Counted from the stretch's first letter, positions 54,049 through 62,488 are shown. The stretch is DNA of 64,000 bases from Roseivivax sp. THAF197b (GCF_009363255.1 NZ_CP045318.1:596001-660000); one strand, 5' to 3'. Notes: generated from the letters alone by a model not told the origin. Program-made: numbers and translations.

Positions 54049-55179
54049 ATGCCAAGACTGTCTTTCCTGATCCTCGCTTTCTTGCTGCCGAGCCTCGCGG
54101 CAGCGCAGGACGATACCCGATTTCTGGAACTGGGCGGAGACCTCTATGGCGGGGGCAGTTCTGTTGTGGTGACGGAAGGCACTGCGACGGACGTCTTTCT
54201 GGCGGCGCAGGACACGCGCCTTGCCACACCGATCAGCGGATCTGCACATATGGCCGGGCAAACCGTCACGATTTCGGATGCGGTCGGCGGAAATGCCTAT
54301 GCCGTGGGGCAAACCGTGACCTTGGACGGAGCTGTGACCGGCAGTGCGACCGTCGCGGGCCAAACCGTGACGCTGGGCGAGATCGGGCGCAACCTGCGCG
54401 CCTTCGGGCAAACCGTTTCGGTCAATGGTCCCATCGGGGGAGCTGCGGTGATCGCGGCGCAATCGGTCACGCTCAACAGCGCCATTGCCGGGGACGTTGC
54501 CGTGAACGCGGACATGGTCGAGTTCGGGCCGGAAGCGCAGATCGCAGGCACGCTGACGGTCTATCATGCCGACCCTTCGGCGATTGCCGTGCCCGACAGC
54601 GCGGTTCCCGAGGACCGCATCACCCGCAAGTCCATCGAGGCCTGGTCCGAGGATGCGCCGACCTCCGTCGGGTTCAAGCGAGAGACCATCTGGCGCGGGC
54701 TTTTCACCACGATTGCGACGGTGACCGTGCTGGCGGCGATCCTCGCAGCCCTTATCCCGCTGCGGCTGTCCCGGATGCGGGCGACCTTCCTCGAGCGCCC
54801 GCTGCGGTCGTTCTGGTTCGGATTTCTGACCCTATCTGCCGCGATTGGCGCGACGGTGGTCCTCGCGATGACGCTGATCGGGCTATTGGCCGCGCCGCTT
54901 TCGATCCTGCTGGCGGTCCTGCTTGGCTATGGCGGGTATATCGTCGGCGCCTATGCCTTGGGTGTCGGATTGCTCGCGCTCATCGGGCGCGACGCGCCGG
55001 GCGCCTGGATCGAGCGTGCGCTCGCCGCTGCGGTCGGCGCGATCATCATCGCCGCCATCGGGCTTATCCCCTTCGTGGGGTGGATCGTGGTGCTGGCGGT
55101 CTCGTTGACGGGGCTCGGTGCGCTTTGCATCGTGTTCCTGCGCCCGCAATTCTATTCCGGGGCGGCATCCACTTCGTAA
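54049..55179 (+). CDS. Membrane-anchored beta-helix (bactofilin-like) protein
   Basis: The 376-residue protein has a signal peptide (MPRLSFLILAFLLPSLAAAQ). A solenoid of five or six 16-17-residue repeats follows, starting GQTVTISDAVGG, GQTVTLDGAVTG, GQTVTLGEIGR, GQTVSVNGPIGG and AQSVTLNSAIAG. About four transmembrane helices lie at the C-terminus. The repeats resemble right-handed beta-helix/bactofilin units and would face the periplasm. The DNA shows the repeat as GGGCAAACCGT at 54256, 54307, 54358 (GGC variant) and 54406. GGAGG precedes the ATG at 54049. Role unknown, perhaps envelope scaffolding. Confidence 0.78.
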   Translation: MPRLSFLILAFLLPSLAAAQDDTRFLELGGDLYGGGSSVVVTEGTATDVFLAAQDTRLATPISGSAHMAGQTVTISDAVGGNAYAVGQTVTLDGAVTGSATVAGQTVTLGEIGRNLRAFGQTVSVNGPIGGAAVIAAQSVTLNSAIAGDVAVNADMVEFGPEAQIAGTLTVYHADPSAIAVPDSAVPEDRITRKSIEAWSEDAPTSVGFKRETIWRGLFTTIATVTVLAAILAALIPLRLSRMRATFLERPLRSFWFGFLTLSAAIGATVVLAMTLIGLLAAPLSILLAVLLGYGGYIVGAYALGVGLLALIGRDAPGAWIERALAAAVGAIIIAAIGLIPFVGWIVVLAVSLTGLGALCIVFLRPQFYSGAASTS

Positions 55180-55237
55180 CCGAGCCGTCACGACGGAACG
55201 GGCGAAGCGCCGCTTTGCGCCGCAGCGACGCCCGCCC

Positions 55238-55453
55238 TTACATGTCGAGCCACATCACGAGGGAGGTGGCCACGAGGGTGGCGAGGGCCACGCAGCCCGT
55301 CAATTTCAGGCCGAAACCCGGGGCTGCGTCGAGGGGATAGGGCTCTGCCTCGCCATCCGGGGCGGGGTCCTTGGTCAAAATCAGGTAGCCGAAGATCGCG
55401 ATCATGGCGGCATAGGCCGCGATCACGATCAGGCCGGATGTCAGGTACATCAT
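55238..55453 (-). CDS. Small membrane protein
   Basis: The 71-residue product has two hydrophobic segments (YLTSGLIVIAAYAAMIAIFGYLI and the C-terminal ALATLVATSLVMWL, each seen in part) joined by an acidic linker with DPAPDGEAEPYPLD. The ATG overlaps the stop of the upstream small gene (ATGA), which supports both as real. I do not recognise the family. Confidence 0.55.
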   Translation of the reverse strand: MMYLTSGLIVIAAYAAMIAIFGYLILTKDPAPDGEAEPYPLDAAPGFGLKLTGCVALATLVATSLVMWLDM

Positions 55454-55677
55454 TCAATGAAGGTCCAGAGGAGGGCGGCAAGTGCCGCCGTGACGATAAG
55501 CGAGATGAGGGCGGTCGCCTGAACGGCGACGGTCACGATCTTTTCGGGGTCGATCTGGCGGCCGGGCAGGGCGATGCGCAGAAAGCGCGCTTCGATATAG
55601 GCGGCGGCGAAGGAGATGGTGATATAGGCTTGTGCGACGGCGACAGCGCCGATGACCACAAGCAGAGTGGCGGTCAT
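55450..55677 (-). CDS. Small membrane protein
   Basis: The 75-residue product has two membrane helices (MTATLLVVIGAVAVAQAY and AVQATALISLIVTAALAALL) around a short charged loop IEARFLRIALPGRQIDPEK. It is translationally coupled to the next small gene. Unknown function; the pair may form a small membrane complex. Confidence 0.55.
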   Translation of the reverse strand: MTATLLVVIGAVAVAQAYITISFAAAYIEARFLRIALPGRQIDPEKIVTVAVQATALISLIVTAALAALLWTFIE

Positions 55678-56098
55678 GTTTTTGGCCTTGCTATGCGGGG
55701 AAAGACCCCCGGCCCGAGCGGGCGATACTGCGATCTGTGCATGCCGAAAGCGCTTTGCGAGAGGCGCGCGAAAATAATCTTCAAAGGCGGATTTTGCTGC
55801 CTGTCGGTCGGCGTTCCGGCACGTTTTGGGGGCAATATGCGGAAACCGCTTCGTGAGAGGATGGACCGCGGCACTGGGACCGCCTGCTCCAATACCCGGA
55901 TGCCGCCTCAGGGGGCTGGCAGGCGCGCCCTGACACAAGTGGGTGCCGCGCAAGTAGCTGCAATATAACAGGAAATAGAGAGTGAACTATTTCTTGTCGG
56001 CAAGGCCTCGGGGTACTTGAAAGTCCCCATGCGCACTCCGATTTGCGAAGGACTTGGGAGGATGGTCCTCCCATGTCACTCCATAGGAGAACACAGAC
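55678..56098. other. Intergenic region with a 7-bp hairpin before the EF-hand gene
   Basis: This 421-base gap lies between divergent genes. It contains GGGAGGA (56056-56062) and TCCTCCC (56066-56072), a perfect hairpin 27 bases before the next ATG that could mask or mark the leader. AGGAGA follows at about 56085-56090 as ribosome site. No gene is supported in the rest. Confidence 0.5.
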
Positions 56099-56344
56099 AT
56101 GCGTCGTGCAGCAGTTGGTGCCATGGTAGTCGCTCTGTTCGCGGCCCCGGCCTTCGCCCTTATCGTGTCGGAGATCGACACCGATGGCGACAGCCTGGTT
56201 TCCTTCACCGAAATGACGGTGACCTACCCTGACCTGACCGAAGAGCTCTTCGCTGATATCGATACAAGCGACGACTTCATGGTGGACGAGACGGAACTCT
56301 CCGCCGCCCTCGAGTCGGGCGTGATCGTGGAGCCTGCCGAGTAA
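56099..56344 (+). CDS. Small exported EF-hand protein
   Basis: The 81-residue protein has a signal peptide (MRRAAVGAMVVALFAAPAFA) and two EF-hand loops. Loop 1 is D27-T-D29-G-D31 to E38 (DTDGDSLVSFTE); loop 2 is D55-T-S57-D-D59 to E66 (DTSDDFMVDETE). It should bind Ca2+ in the periplasm. A Ca2+/Na+ antiporter gene lies 420 bases downstream on the same strand, so a calcium role is plausible. Confidence 0.8.
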   Translation: MRRAAVGAMVVALFAAPAFALIVSEIDTDGDSLVSFTEMTVTYPDLTEELFADIDTSDDFMVDETELSAALESGVIVEPAE

Positions 56345-56390
56345 CGCGCCCGCGCTGGGCATGTTAACCCGGTATGTCAGGAACACTGAT

Positions 56391-56564
56391 ATGGCGATGA
56401 ACACACATGCGCCGAAACAGACCAATTGGCTGGTCTGGGCAGGCGCAGCCGCAGCCGTGATCGTCGTGGTCGTGGCGTTCGGATACGGCGTGGACTGGTT
56501 CGGAGCGGAGGCCTCCGACGCGGTGGCACCGGTCACCGAACAAGTGGCACCCGCGTCGGATTGA
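56391..56564 (+). CDS. Small single-span membrane protein
   Basis: The 57-residue product has a polar start (MAMNTHAPKQTN), one transmembrane helix (WLVWAGAAAAVIVVVVAFGY) and an acidic periplasmic tail. AGGA lies about 10 bases upstream of the ATG at 56391; an ATG at 56361 is possible. It is followed by an intrinsic terminator, which supports expression with the EF-hand gene. Function unknown. Confidence 0.6.
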   Translation: MAMNTHAPKQTNWLVWAGAAAAVIVVVVAFGYGVDWFGAEASDAVAPVTEQVAPASD

Positions 56565-56587
56565 TCCGGTCCGACTTTGACAGAACG

Positions 56588-56619
56588 ACCCCCGACGGAA
56601 TGCTCCGCCGGGGGTTTTT
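56588..56619 (+). terminator. Intrinsic terminator after the small membrane protein
   Basis: ACCCCCGACGGA pairs with TCCGCCGGGGGT with one mismatch around an AATGC loop and is followed by TTTTT (56615-56619). It starts 24 bases after the stop at 56564. Confidence 0.85.
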
Positions 56620-56760
56620 CTGAAAAGTCATTGGTTTATAAATGGTTAAATCCAGTTATGCCGCTGAGCCGCTTCAGGCGACCAAAGCCCTTGTGCTGGC
56701 AGTTCGACAGAGCCTCTGTCGATCGCAGCTCGGGGCGCCGAATGAGAGAAGGAGCGTATC

Positions 56761-57744
56761 GTGTTGGAAATCTGGCTGCCGCTGATCGGAGGATTTGTCC
56801 TGCTGATCGTGGGGGGCGAATTGCTGGTCCGGGGCGCGGTGCAGGTCGCGACCGGGCTGGGTGTCTCGCCGCTGGTCATCGGTCTGACGCTCGTGGGTTT
56901 CGGGACGTCGACGCCTGAGCTTGTCACCTCGGTGCAGGCGGCGCTCTCGGACGCGCCCGGCATCGCCTATGGCAATATCGTGGGCTCCAACATCGCCAAC
57001 ATCCTGCTGATCGTCGGGATCGCCGCGCTCATCAGCCCGATGGTCGTGGCGTCCAATGCGCTGAAGCGCGATGGCATGGTCATGCTGGTGGTTGCGATCG
57101 TCTTCGCGGCTGTCGCCGCACTCATGCCGCTCGGACGCGCCGTGGGCGCCGTCTTTGTCGCGGCACTCATCATCTACATCTACCTCGCGTTCCGACAGGA
57201 GAAGAGTGCCGCACCCGCCGACCATGGCGCGGTTTATGACAAGAGCGTCGCGCTTCAGGAGGCGGACACGGCCCTTGCGCCGCCCACCGCGGCAAAGAAG
57301 ACCCTGCTTGTTTCGGTGCTGATCGCGCTTGGCGGCCTGATCCTCGTCGTGATCGGAGGGCGTTTCCTCGTCGACGGCGCGGTCTCGCTCGCACGCGGTC
57401 TCGGCATCTCGGAAACCGTGATCGGGCTCACCATCGTTGCAGTCGGTACGTCGATGCCGGAGCTTGTGACCTCGGTCGTCGCGGGCCTTCGCAAGCAGGG
57501 CGATGTCGCGTTCGGCAACATCGTCGGCTCCAACGTCTACAACATTCTCGGGATTGGCGGCTTCACGGCGCTGATCGCGCCCGGCGCTGTCCCTGTCGAG
57601 ATCGTCACCTTCGACAACCTCGTGATGATTGCCGTGTCCCTGGCCCTCGTCGTGTTCGCCTGGACCGGGCTTAAGATCGCGCGCTGGGAAGGCGCCGTCC
57701 TGCTGACCGGGTATGTCGGCTACGTCTACACGATCTGGCCCTGA
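56761..57744 (+). CDS. Calcium/sodium antiporter (CaCA family, YrbG-like)
   Basis: The 327-residue membrane protein has the two inverted alpha repeats of the cation/Ca2+ exchanger family: GFGTSTPELVTSVQAAL with GNIVGSNIANILL, and AVGTSMPELVTSVVAGL with GNIVGSNVYNILG. It exchanges Ca2+ for Na+ across the inner membrane. GGAG precedes the GTG start at 56761. The stop abuts the stop of the convergent gene with no spacer. Confidence 0.92.
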   Translation: MLEIWLPLIGGFVLLIVGGELLVRGAVQVATGLGVSPLVIGLTLVGFGTSTPELVTSVQAALSDAPGIAYGNIVGSNIANILLIVGIAALISPMVVASNALKRDGMVMLVVAIVFAAVAALMPLGRAVGAVFVAALIIYIYLAFRQEKSAAPADHGAVYDKSVALQEADTALAPPTAAKKTLLVSVLIALGGLILVVIGGRFLVDGAVSLARGLGISETVIGLTIVAVGTSMPELVTSVVAGLRKQGDVAFGNIVGSNVYNILGIGGFTALIAPGAVPVEIVTFDNLVMIAVSLALVVFAWTGLKIARWEGAVLLTGYVGYVYTIWP

Positions 57745-59028
57745 TCACATCCGTGCGGCGGGCGCAGTCTGCGTCCGCTGCACGAGCACCTTGTCGATCC
57801 GCCGACCGTCCATGTCGACAACCTCGATCTGCCAGTTCTGCGCCTGAACGCTCTGCCCGACAGTCGGCAATTTGCCCAAGAGAAACAGGACCAGCCCGGC
57901 TACCGTTTCGTAATCACCATCGTCGGGAAGCGCGATCTCCAGCCTGTCGGCGAACTCGTCAATCGGCATCCAGCCTGCCACCAGCAGGGAGCCATCATCG
58001 CGCTCCACGATTTTCGGCTCATCGGCCTCGGTCTCGTCGAACCCTCCGGCAATGGCGCCAAGGATATCCATCGCGGTCACGATCCCCTCGAAATGCCCGT
58101 ATTCGTCATAGACGAGCAGCATGTGCTCGGGCGATGCGCGCAGGCGGTCCACCACCTCCATCGCCGGAAGGGCATCGTGGATGACGGGCGCATTCATCAT
58201 CAGGCGGCGTGGATCGAAGGTCGCCCTGTCCGCAAGAAGCATATCCCTGCTGTGCAGGATGCCGATGATGTCGTCCGGCCCGCCATCGCGGAGCGGCAGA
58301 CGCGACCGGCCCGAGGTTCTGAAACGCTCCAGAATGTCGTCGAGCGACTCGTCGATATCGGCGATGGCCACCTCGAGCCGCGGTGTCATCAGCCCCTTCG
58401 CCGTGCGATCCGCGATCCGCATCACGCCTTCGATCATGGCCGTTTCGCCCTTCTCGATGACGCCCGCACTTTCTGCCTCGGAGATCAGCAGGTGAATCTC
58501 TTCATCGCTGACCCGATGTTGCCGACTGCGATCCTGGCCCAGGATCCTGAGCATGAGCTTGCCCGATTTGTCGAGGATCCAGACGAGAGGGGCTGCGACC
58601 TTCGACAGCAGCACCATGGCCGGCGCCACACGCGCGGCAATGCCTTCGGGGTTCGACAGGGCGATCTGTTTCGGGACCAGTTCGCCAATCACCAGCGACA
58701 GATAGGTGACGACCATCACGACGGAGCCGACGCCGAATGGCTGGGCCAAGGCGGGCGGAGCGCCGAGCCCTTCAAGCGCGGTGGATACCCGCAGTCCCAG
58801 CGTCGCGCCGGAAAAAGCGCCGGACAAGACACCGACGAGGGTGATGCCGATCTGCACCGTGGATAAAAACCGGCCCGGATCCTCCGCCAGCCTGAGCGCC
58901 TGAAGCGACCCCCTGTCTCCGCGCACCTTCAGGCGTCCGGGCCGCGCGGACACGATCGCAAGCTCCGACATCGCCAGCGCGCCGTTCAGCAGGATCAGGC
59001 AGGCGAGTATTGCAAGTTCAACGATCAT
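57745..59028 (-). CDS. CNNM/CorC-type (hemolysin family) membrane protein
   Basis: The 427-residue protein has an N-terminal DUF21 membrane domain (NGALAMSELAIVSARPGRLK, STVQIGITLVGVLSGAFSGATL). A CBS pair (GLMTPRLEVAIADID, LLVYDEYGHFEGIVTAMDIL) and a C-terminal CorC/HlyC domain (GSLLVAGWMPIDEFAD, TVAGLVLFLLG) follow. Relatives handle Mg2+/Co2+ or other cations; 'hemolysin' is a historical name. It is convergent with the Ca2+ antiporter gene. Confidence 0.9.
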   Translation of the reverse strand: MIVELAILACLILLNGALAMSELAIVSARPGRLKVRGDRGSLQALRLAEDPGRFLSTVQIGITLVGVLSGAFSGATLGLRVSTALEGLGAPPALAQPFGVGSVVMVVTYLSLVIGELVPKQIALSNPEGIAARVAPAMVLLSKVAAPLVWILDKSGKLMLRILGQDRSRQHRVSDEEIHLLISEAESAGVIEKGETAMIEGVMRIADRTAKGLMTPRLEVAIADIDESLDDILERFRTSGRSRLPLRDGGPDDIIGILHSRDMLLADRATFDPRRLMMNAPVIHDALPAMEVVDRLRASPEHMLLVYDEYGHFEGIVTAMDILGAIAGGFDETEADEPKIVERDDGSLLVAGWMPIDEFADRLEIALPDDGDYETVAGLVLFLLGKLPTVGQSVQAQNWQIEVVDMDGRRIDKVLVQRTQTAPAARM

Positions 59029-59534
59029 GAATGTCGGCTCTCGTGGTGGGGTCTGCGAATGCTAAACATAGAGTTCGGCGGTACCATTCACAAAGAGAGC
59101 TTGCGGCCGACGGGCTGGCACGTTTGACGCCGCATCGGGTTACGCCCCGTCGGTGGCGCATGGTCGATGTTTGATGGACAGAGCCTCCGCACGCGCCTTG
59201 GCATCCCCGAAGCAACCTCCTCGCGCAGGCTGCCCGAGATGGGCACGGGTTGCGTCACGGAGGCGCGGACAAGACTGGTAGTCTGGGCAAGGCCGAAGGC
59301 GTTAGAGGTTCTCTGCCGTCAGAGCGATGAGCGCGCCAAGTCGGCCGATGACTTGCGCCACCAGACGCGCGCTTGAACGTGGGTCTTGGCGGCGGACCGT
59401 CCGCCGAAGATAGCGATGATTAATTCCACGAAGCCGCTGCATCGACGGCGCTGGTCAATCCAACATCAATCTCACGCCGCAGTTGAGACCAATCCACTCC
59501 TAGACGAGGGAAACATTCAATTCTTTCGAAGGTT
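59029..59534. other. Gene-poor region of lower GC
   Basis: About 500 bases upstream of the CNNM-type gene hold no supported gene. From about 59400 the base composition becomes visibly more AT-rich than the flanks. It must carry the promoter of the leftward gene. Confidence 0.55.
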
Positions 59535-59861
59535 TTGTCGAAGAAACTCATCGTCTTCGTCGCAGGTGTGTCTGTCCTAGCCGGATGAACCGAACCGGTC
59601 ATGCAGACCGGCCCAAGTTATCCGCCAATTGCACCGGAACAGGTTCGGGTTTCGTTCGCCTCAGGTCCTACCTGCGCGAATCCTCGCGAGATTGGGTTGA
59701 TCCCGCAGGTCGGGTCGAACAAGTACGCTCAGGACCGTGCAATAAACCAAATCAGGGCCCAATCAGCCCAGCGTGGCGCGAACTTGGTACTGCTGGATAC
59801 GACCGCAACGAGACTATTGGGCGGCATGTTGTTTGACGCGGTGATGTATTGCTGCTGGTGA
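59535..59861 (+). pseudogene. Small lipoprotein gene with an in-frame TGA at the lipobox cysteine
   Basis: From TTG at 59535 the frame reads MSKKLIVFVAGVSVLAG, a textbook lipoprotein signal. The next codon is TGA at 59586-59588, exactly where Cys (TGC/TGT) is expected. The same frame then stays open for 91 codons (TEPVMQTGPSYPPIAPEQVRV..., DRAINQIRAQSAQRGANLVLLD, ending MYCCW). The tail resembles DUF4156-type lipoproteins. GAAGG lies just upstream of the TTG. A single base change explains the break; an unanchored product from the ATG at 59601 is possible. Confidence 0.65.
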
Positions 59862-60168
59862 CAGCCAATAAGCAACAAGCAACAAGCGATCATGGTTCAG
59901 GGGGCGGCGCGATGCCGCCCTCGTTTGGCTCTGCTCTTCATTGGACAGAGATGTCGGCGAGCAGACGCCAAGCGGACTTCAGCACCGCATCAGCTCTCGA
60001 GCGTGAGTCGCGACCCGCTGGCTTCCATTCGGTTTCCACCTCGTATTGCGCTAAACGCCTGAGTTTTGCCAATTAAGGTATCTACACACCCCATAGGCCT
60101 AACCGAAGGTTAAGCGGCAAACTCGACTAAACGCGTTGTTTTTAGTGCAAATGTTCACTGAGGTGGGA
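59862..60168. other. Intergenic region with a GC hairpin
   Basis: This stretch holds a short tandem repeat (AAGCAAC twice near 59869-59885) and a stem GGGCGGC/GCCGCCC at 59901-59919 followed by a T-poor tail, possibly a weak terminator for the broken lipoprotein gene. No other gene is supported. Confidence 0.5.
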
Positions 60169-60245
60169 TGGTAGCGGAGGAGGGACTTGAACCCCCGACA
60201 CGCGGATTATGATTCCGCTGCTCTAACCAACTGAGCTACTCCGCC
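60169..60245 (-). tRNA. tRNA-Met (CAT), elongator type
   Basis: On the minus strand: acceptor GGCGGAG with CTCCGCT, D-arm AGCTCAGTTGGTTAGAGC, anticodon stem/loop GCGGA-ATCATAA-TCCGC (anticodon CAT), T-arm GGGGG-TTCAAGT-CCCTC and encoded CCA (60169-60171). The G1-U72 pair and overall body are those of alphaproteobacterial elongator Met tRNA; a lysidine-type Ile tRNA is less likely. Confidence 0.92.
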
Positions 60246-60436
60246 AGAGTGGCGGTTGATTAGAAGAGCCCCGCAGGAGGGTCAAGCGGGAAATTTCCGA
60301 AATTGCGCGCGTCTGCGCCTTCCTCGGCAAGCGCTGTCGCGACGCGCAGCCACCGTTCGACATCCGCGCGTCCCACGCCGCCGTTAAAGCGCAGCCCCCC
60401 TGTCACGACCGGACCGAAAATACCTCTCGGGGGAGC

Positions 60437-60518
60437 GCGAGGGGGCAGACAGCCCCCTCGCTCTTTTGGCGCGCCATTTCCCAAGCGAAATGGCGGTGGG
60501 GCAGACAGCCCCCTCGCT
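60437..60518. repeat. Cluster of intergenic palindromes and a 21-bp direct repeat
   Basis: GCGAGGGGGC/GCCCCCTCGC forms a perfect hairpin (60437-60461). CGCCATTTC/GAAATGGCG forms another (60472-60495). A 21-base word beginning GGGGCAGACAGCCCCCTC occurs at 60442-60462 and again at 60498-60518. The block lies in the 329-base gap between tRNA-Met and the AAA ATPase gene; no protein gene is seen there. It may act as a terminator or be a REP-like element. Confidence 0.75.
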
Positions 60519-60574
60519 GCCCGACGGAGCCACGACCGCCCGAAGTGTCAGGAGCCTGACAGCGCAACCCGCCC

Positions 60575-61882
60575 TTATTTCACGATCACCTCGTCCTTGA
60601 CGAACATGTTGGCCCAGGCGCGGTCCACCAGTTCCGGAGTCATCTTGTAAGGCAGGCCTTCGAAATCGCAGACCGAGATCATCTGATCGATGAGGAAGAC
60701 CGGCTGGTAATTGGCAAAGACATTCTTGATCGTCGGATACTTGGTCTTCAGCAGGTGCACGAGGCTCTTCTCGCAAAGCTGCATCCGCTTCTTGCGGGCC
60801 ACCAGCGCGAAGATCTTCAGGAAATCCTCTTGGCTCGGCCCGTCGATCTTGATCTTGAAGAAGATCCGGCGCAGGGCCGCCTGGTCGAAGATCTCGTTCG
60901 GGTGGAAGTTCGTCGAGAAGATCACCAGCGTGTCGAAGGGGACCTCGAATTTCTCGCCCGATTGCAGGGCGAGGATGTCCTTCGATTCCTCCAGAGGCAC
61001 GATCCAGCGGTTGACCAGTTTCTGCGGCGGCTCGGCCTGACGGCCAAGGTCGTCGACGATGAAGATGCCGCCGGTGGATTTGAGCTGCAGCGGCGCCTGG
61101 TAGGTCCGTGCCGTGGGGTTGTAGACCAGATCCAGCATGTCGAGAGACAATTCGCCTCCGGTGATCACCGTGGGCCGCTCGCACAGCACGTAGCGCGAAT
61201 CGTAGAGGTTCCGGCGGCGCAGCTGGGTCGGATCGTCTTCCTGCTCCGTGGCCTTGGAATGCACGATCGGGTCGTAGACGGTGATGACGGAGCCTGCATA
61301 TTCGATGGCGCGCGGGACGTAGATCTTGTCGCCCATGGCGTCGCGAATGCCGTTCGAGATCGAGGATTTACCGTTGCCCGGGGGGCCGTACATCAGGATC
61401 GAGCGGCCCGAGGTCACGGCGGGTCCCAGATTGCCCAGAAGCTGGGGCGGCAGGATCAGGTGACCCATCGCGTTCGACAGCTGCTGGCGCGTGATCTGGA
61501 TGTTGCGGATCGACTGGCGCTGCACCTGTTCGCGGTAGACCTGCAGGGGCACCGGCATGGCGCCGTAATATTCCGACTGCGCCAGCGCATCCATCGCGCG
61601 TGCCTTGCCGCTATCTGTGAGCTGGTAGCCCATCTCCGTGCTGATACCTTCGGAGCGCGTGCCCATCGCCTCGAGAAGGTTCTGCCCGCGGGCATAATCG
61701 ATCAGTTCCTGCGTGATGGGGACGGGCAGGCAGACCGCCTTGGCAAGCTCGCTGGCGCTGCCGGTATTCTTGCGGAAGATCGTCTTGATCACGATGTCGC
61801 GCATCATGACCATGGGCAATTGCATGTCCTGCAGCCGCTTGGGCGGCGGAGGTGCCATGACGTTCGAAGTTTCCATGTTCAT
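60575..61882 (-). CDS. AAA-type ATPase associated with the pilus locus
   Basis: The 435-residue protein has an N-terminal winged-helix-like part (KTIFRKNTGSASELAKAV, TDSGKARAMDAL). An AAA domain follows with Walker A LMYGPPGNGKSS (about residues 163-173), Walker B GGIFIVDDLGRQ and sensor FSTNFHPNEIFDQAALRR. It is not a TadA-type secretion ATPase; function is unassigned. AAAGGA precedes the ATG at 61882. It lies downstream of cpaA in the same direction, which suggests a role with the tad system. Confidence 0.82.
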   Translation of the reverse strand: MNMETSNVMAPPPPKRLQDMQLPMVMMRDIVIKTIFRKNTGSASELAKAVCLPVPITQELIDYARGQNLLEAMGTRSEGISTEMGYQLTDSGKARAMDALAQSEYYGAMPVPLQVYREQVQRQSIRNIQITRQQLSNAMGHLILPPQLLGNLGPAVTSGRSILMYGPPGNGKSSISNGIRDAMGDKIYVPRAIEYAGSVITVYDPIVHSKATEQEDDPTQLRRRNLYDSRYVLCERPTVITGGELSLDMLDLVYNPTARTYQAPLQLKSTGGIFIVDDLGRQAEPPQKLVNRWIVPLEESKDILALQSGEKFEVPFDTLVIFSTNFHPNEIFDQAALRRIFFKIKIDGPSQEDFLKIFALVARKKRMQLCEKSLVHLLKTKYPTIKNVFANYQPVFLIDQMISVCDFEGLPYKMTPELVDRAWANMFVKDEVIVK

Positions 61883-61993
61883 TGCCAGCGGTCCTTTGCC
61901 CGTATCCACGCGGCAGAGAGGACCAATTCTTTATGGCGAGAGCTTGGCTAGGACTTGGCGTTTTCCGGGGAAATGCCACCCCGGCAAGAAGGC

Positions 61994-62488
61994 TCAGGCG
62001 CCGTAGAGCACGCCCAGCCCGAGATAGAGCGCCAGCGCCCCACCGAGGGCGAGGCCCATGGGAAATTTCGAGCCCGAATGCCAGCTTTGCCATTCCGGCG
62101 CGAGGCGTGTGAGCGGCGTCGCGCGGGCCAAGCGGTGCGCCACGAAAGCCGCGATCAGAACGCCGGTGAACAGGACCAGCAACAAACGCAGATCGCCGAG
62201 ATGGATGAAGGGTGCGGCGGCGGCGGCGAATTTCGCATCCCCTGCGCCCATGACGCCCCCTGCATTGAGCGCGATGCCCGCGATCAGGACCACCACCAGA
62301 TGCAGGTAGCGCCAGAGATAGGTCTCGAAGGGCAGGGCGATCAGCCCGACCAGCGCAAAGACGACGAACAGGGCGATCACCGTGGGATTGGTGATCTTCA
62401 TCCGCGCCATGTCGGTGTAGCAGGTGTACAGGCACAGCGGCACGACGAAGGGCAGGAACCACAGCGCGGCCGAGGCATCGATGGACAT
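61994..62488 (-). CDS. cpaA: Prepilin peptidase CpaA/TadV (A24 family)
   Basis: The 164-residue membrane protein has the two catalytic aspartates of type IV prepilin peptidases: D26 in CYTDMARMKI and D84 in GAGDAKF. It lacks the methyltransferase half, as CpaA/TadV does, and would process Flp pilins at the inner membrane. It lies in the leftward pilus gene run between the TadD-like gene and the AAA ATPase. Confidence 0.9.
   Translation of the reverse strand: MSIDASAALWFLPFVVPLCLYTCYTDMARMKITNPTVIALFVVFALVGLIALPFETYLWRYLHLVVVLIAGIALNAGGVMGAGDAKFAAAAAPFIHLGDLRLLLVLFTGVLIAAFVAHRLARATPLTRLAPEWQSWHSGSKFPMGLALGGALALYLGLGVLYGA

Noticed and set aside
54256..54420. Periodic GGGCAAACCGT words considered as a CRISPR-like array
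   Set aside because: They are in frame inside a gene, 48-51 bases apart with non-unique 'spacers' encoding the same protein repeat.
60169..60245. tRNA-Ile2 (CAT, lysidine) instead of tRNA-Met
   Set aside because: The body and acceptor resemble alphaproteobacterial elongator Met tRNA more; only modification data could exclude it fully.
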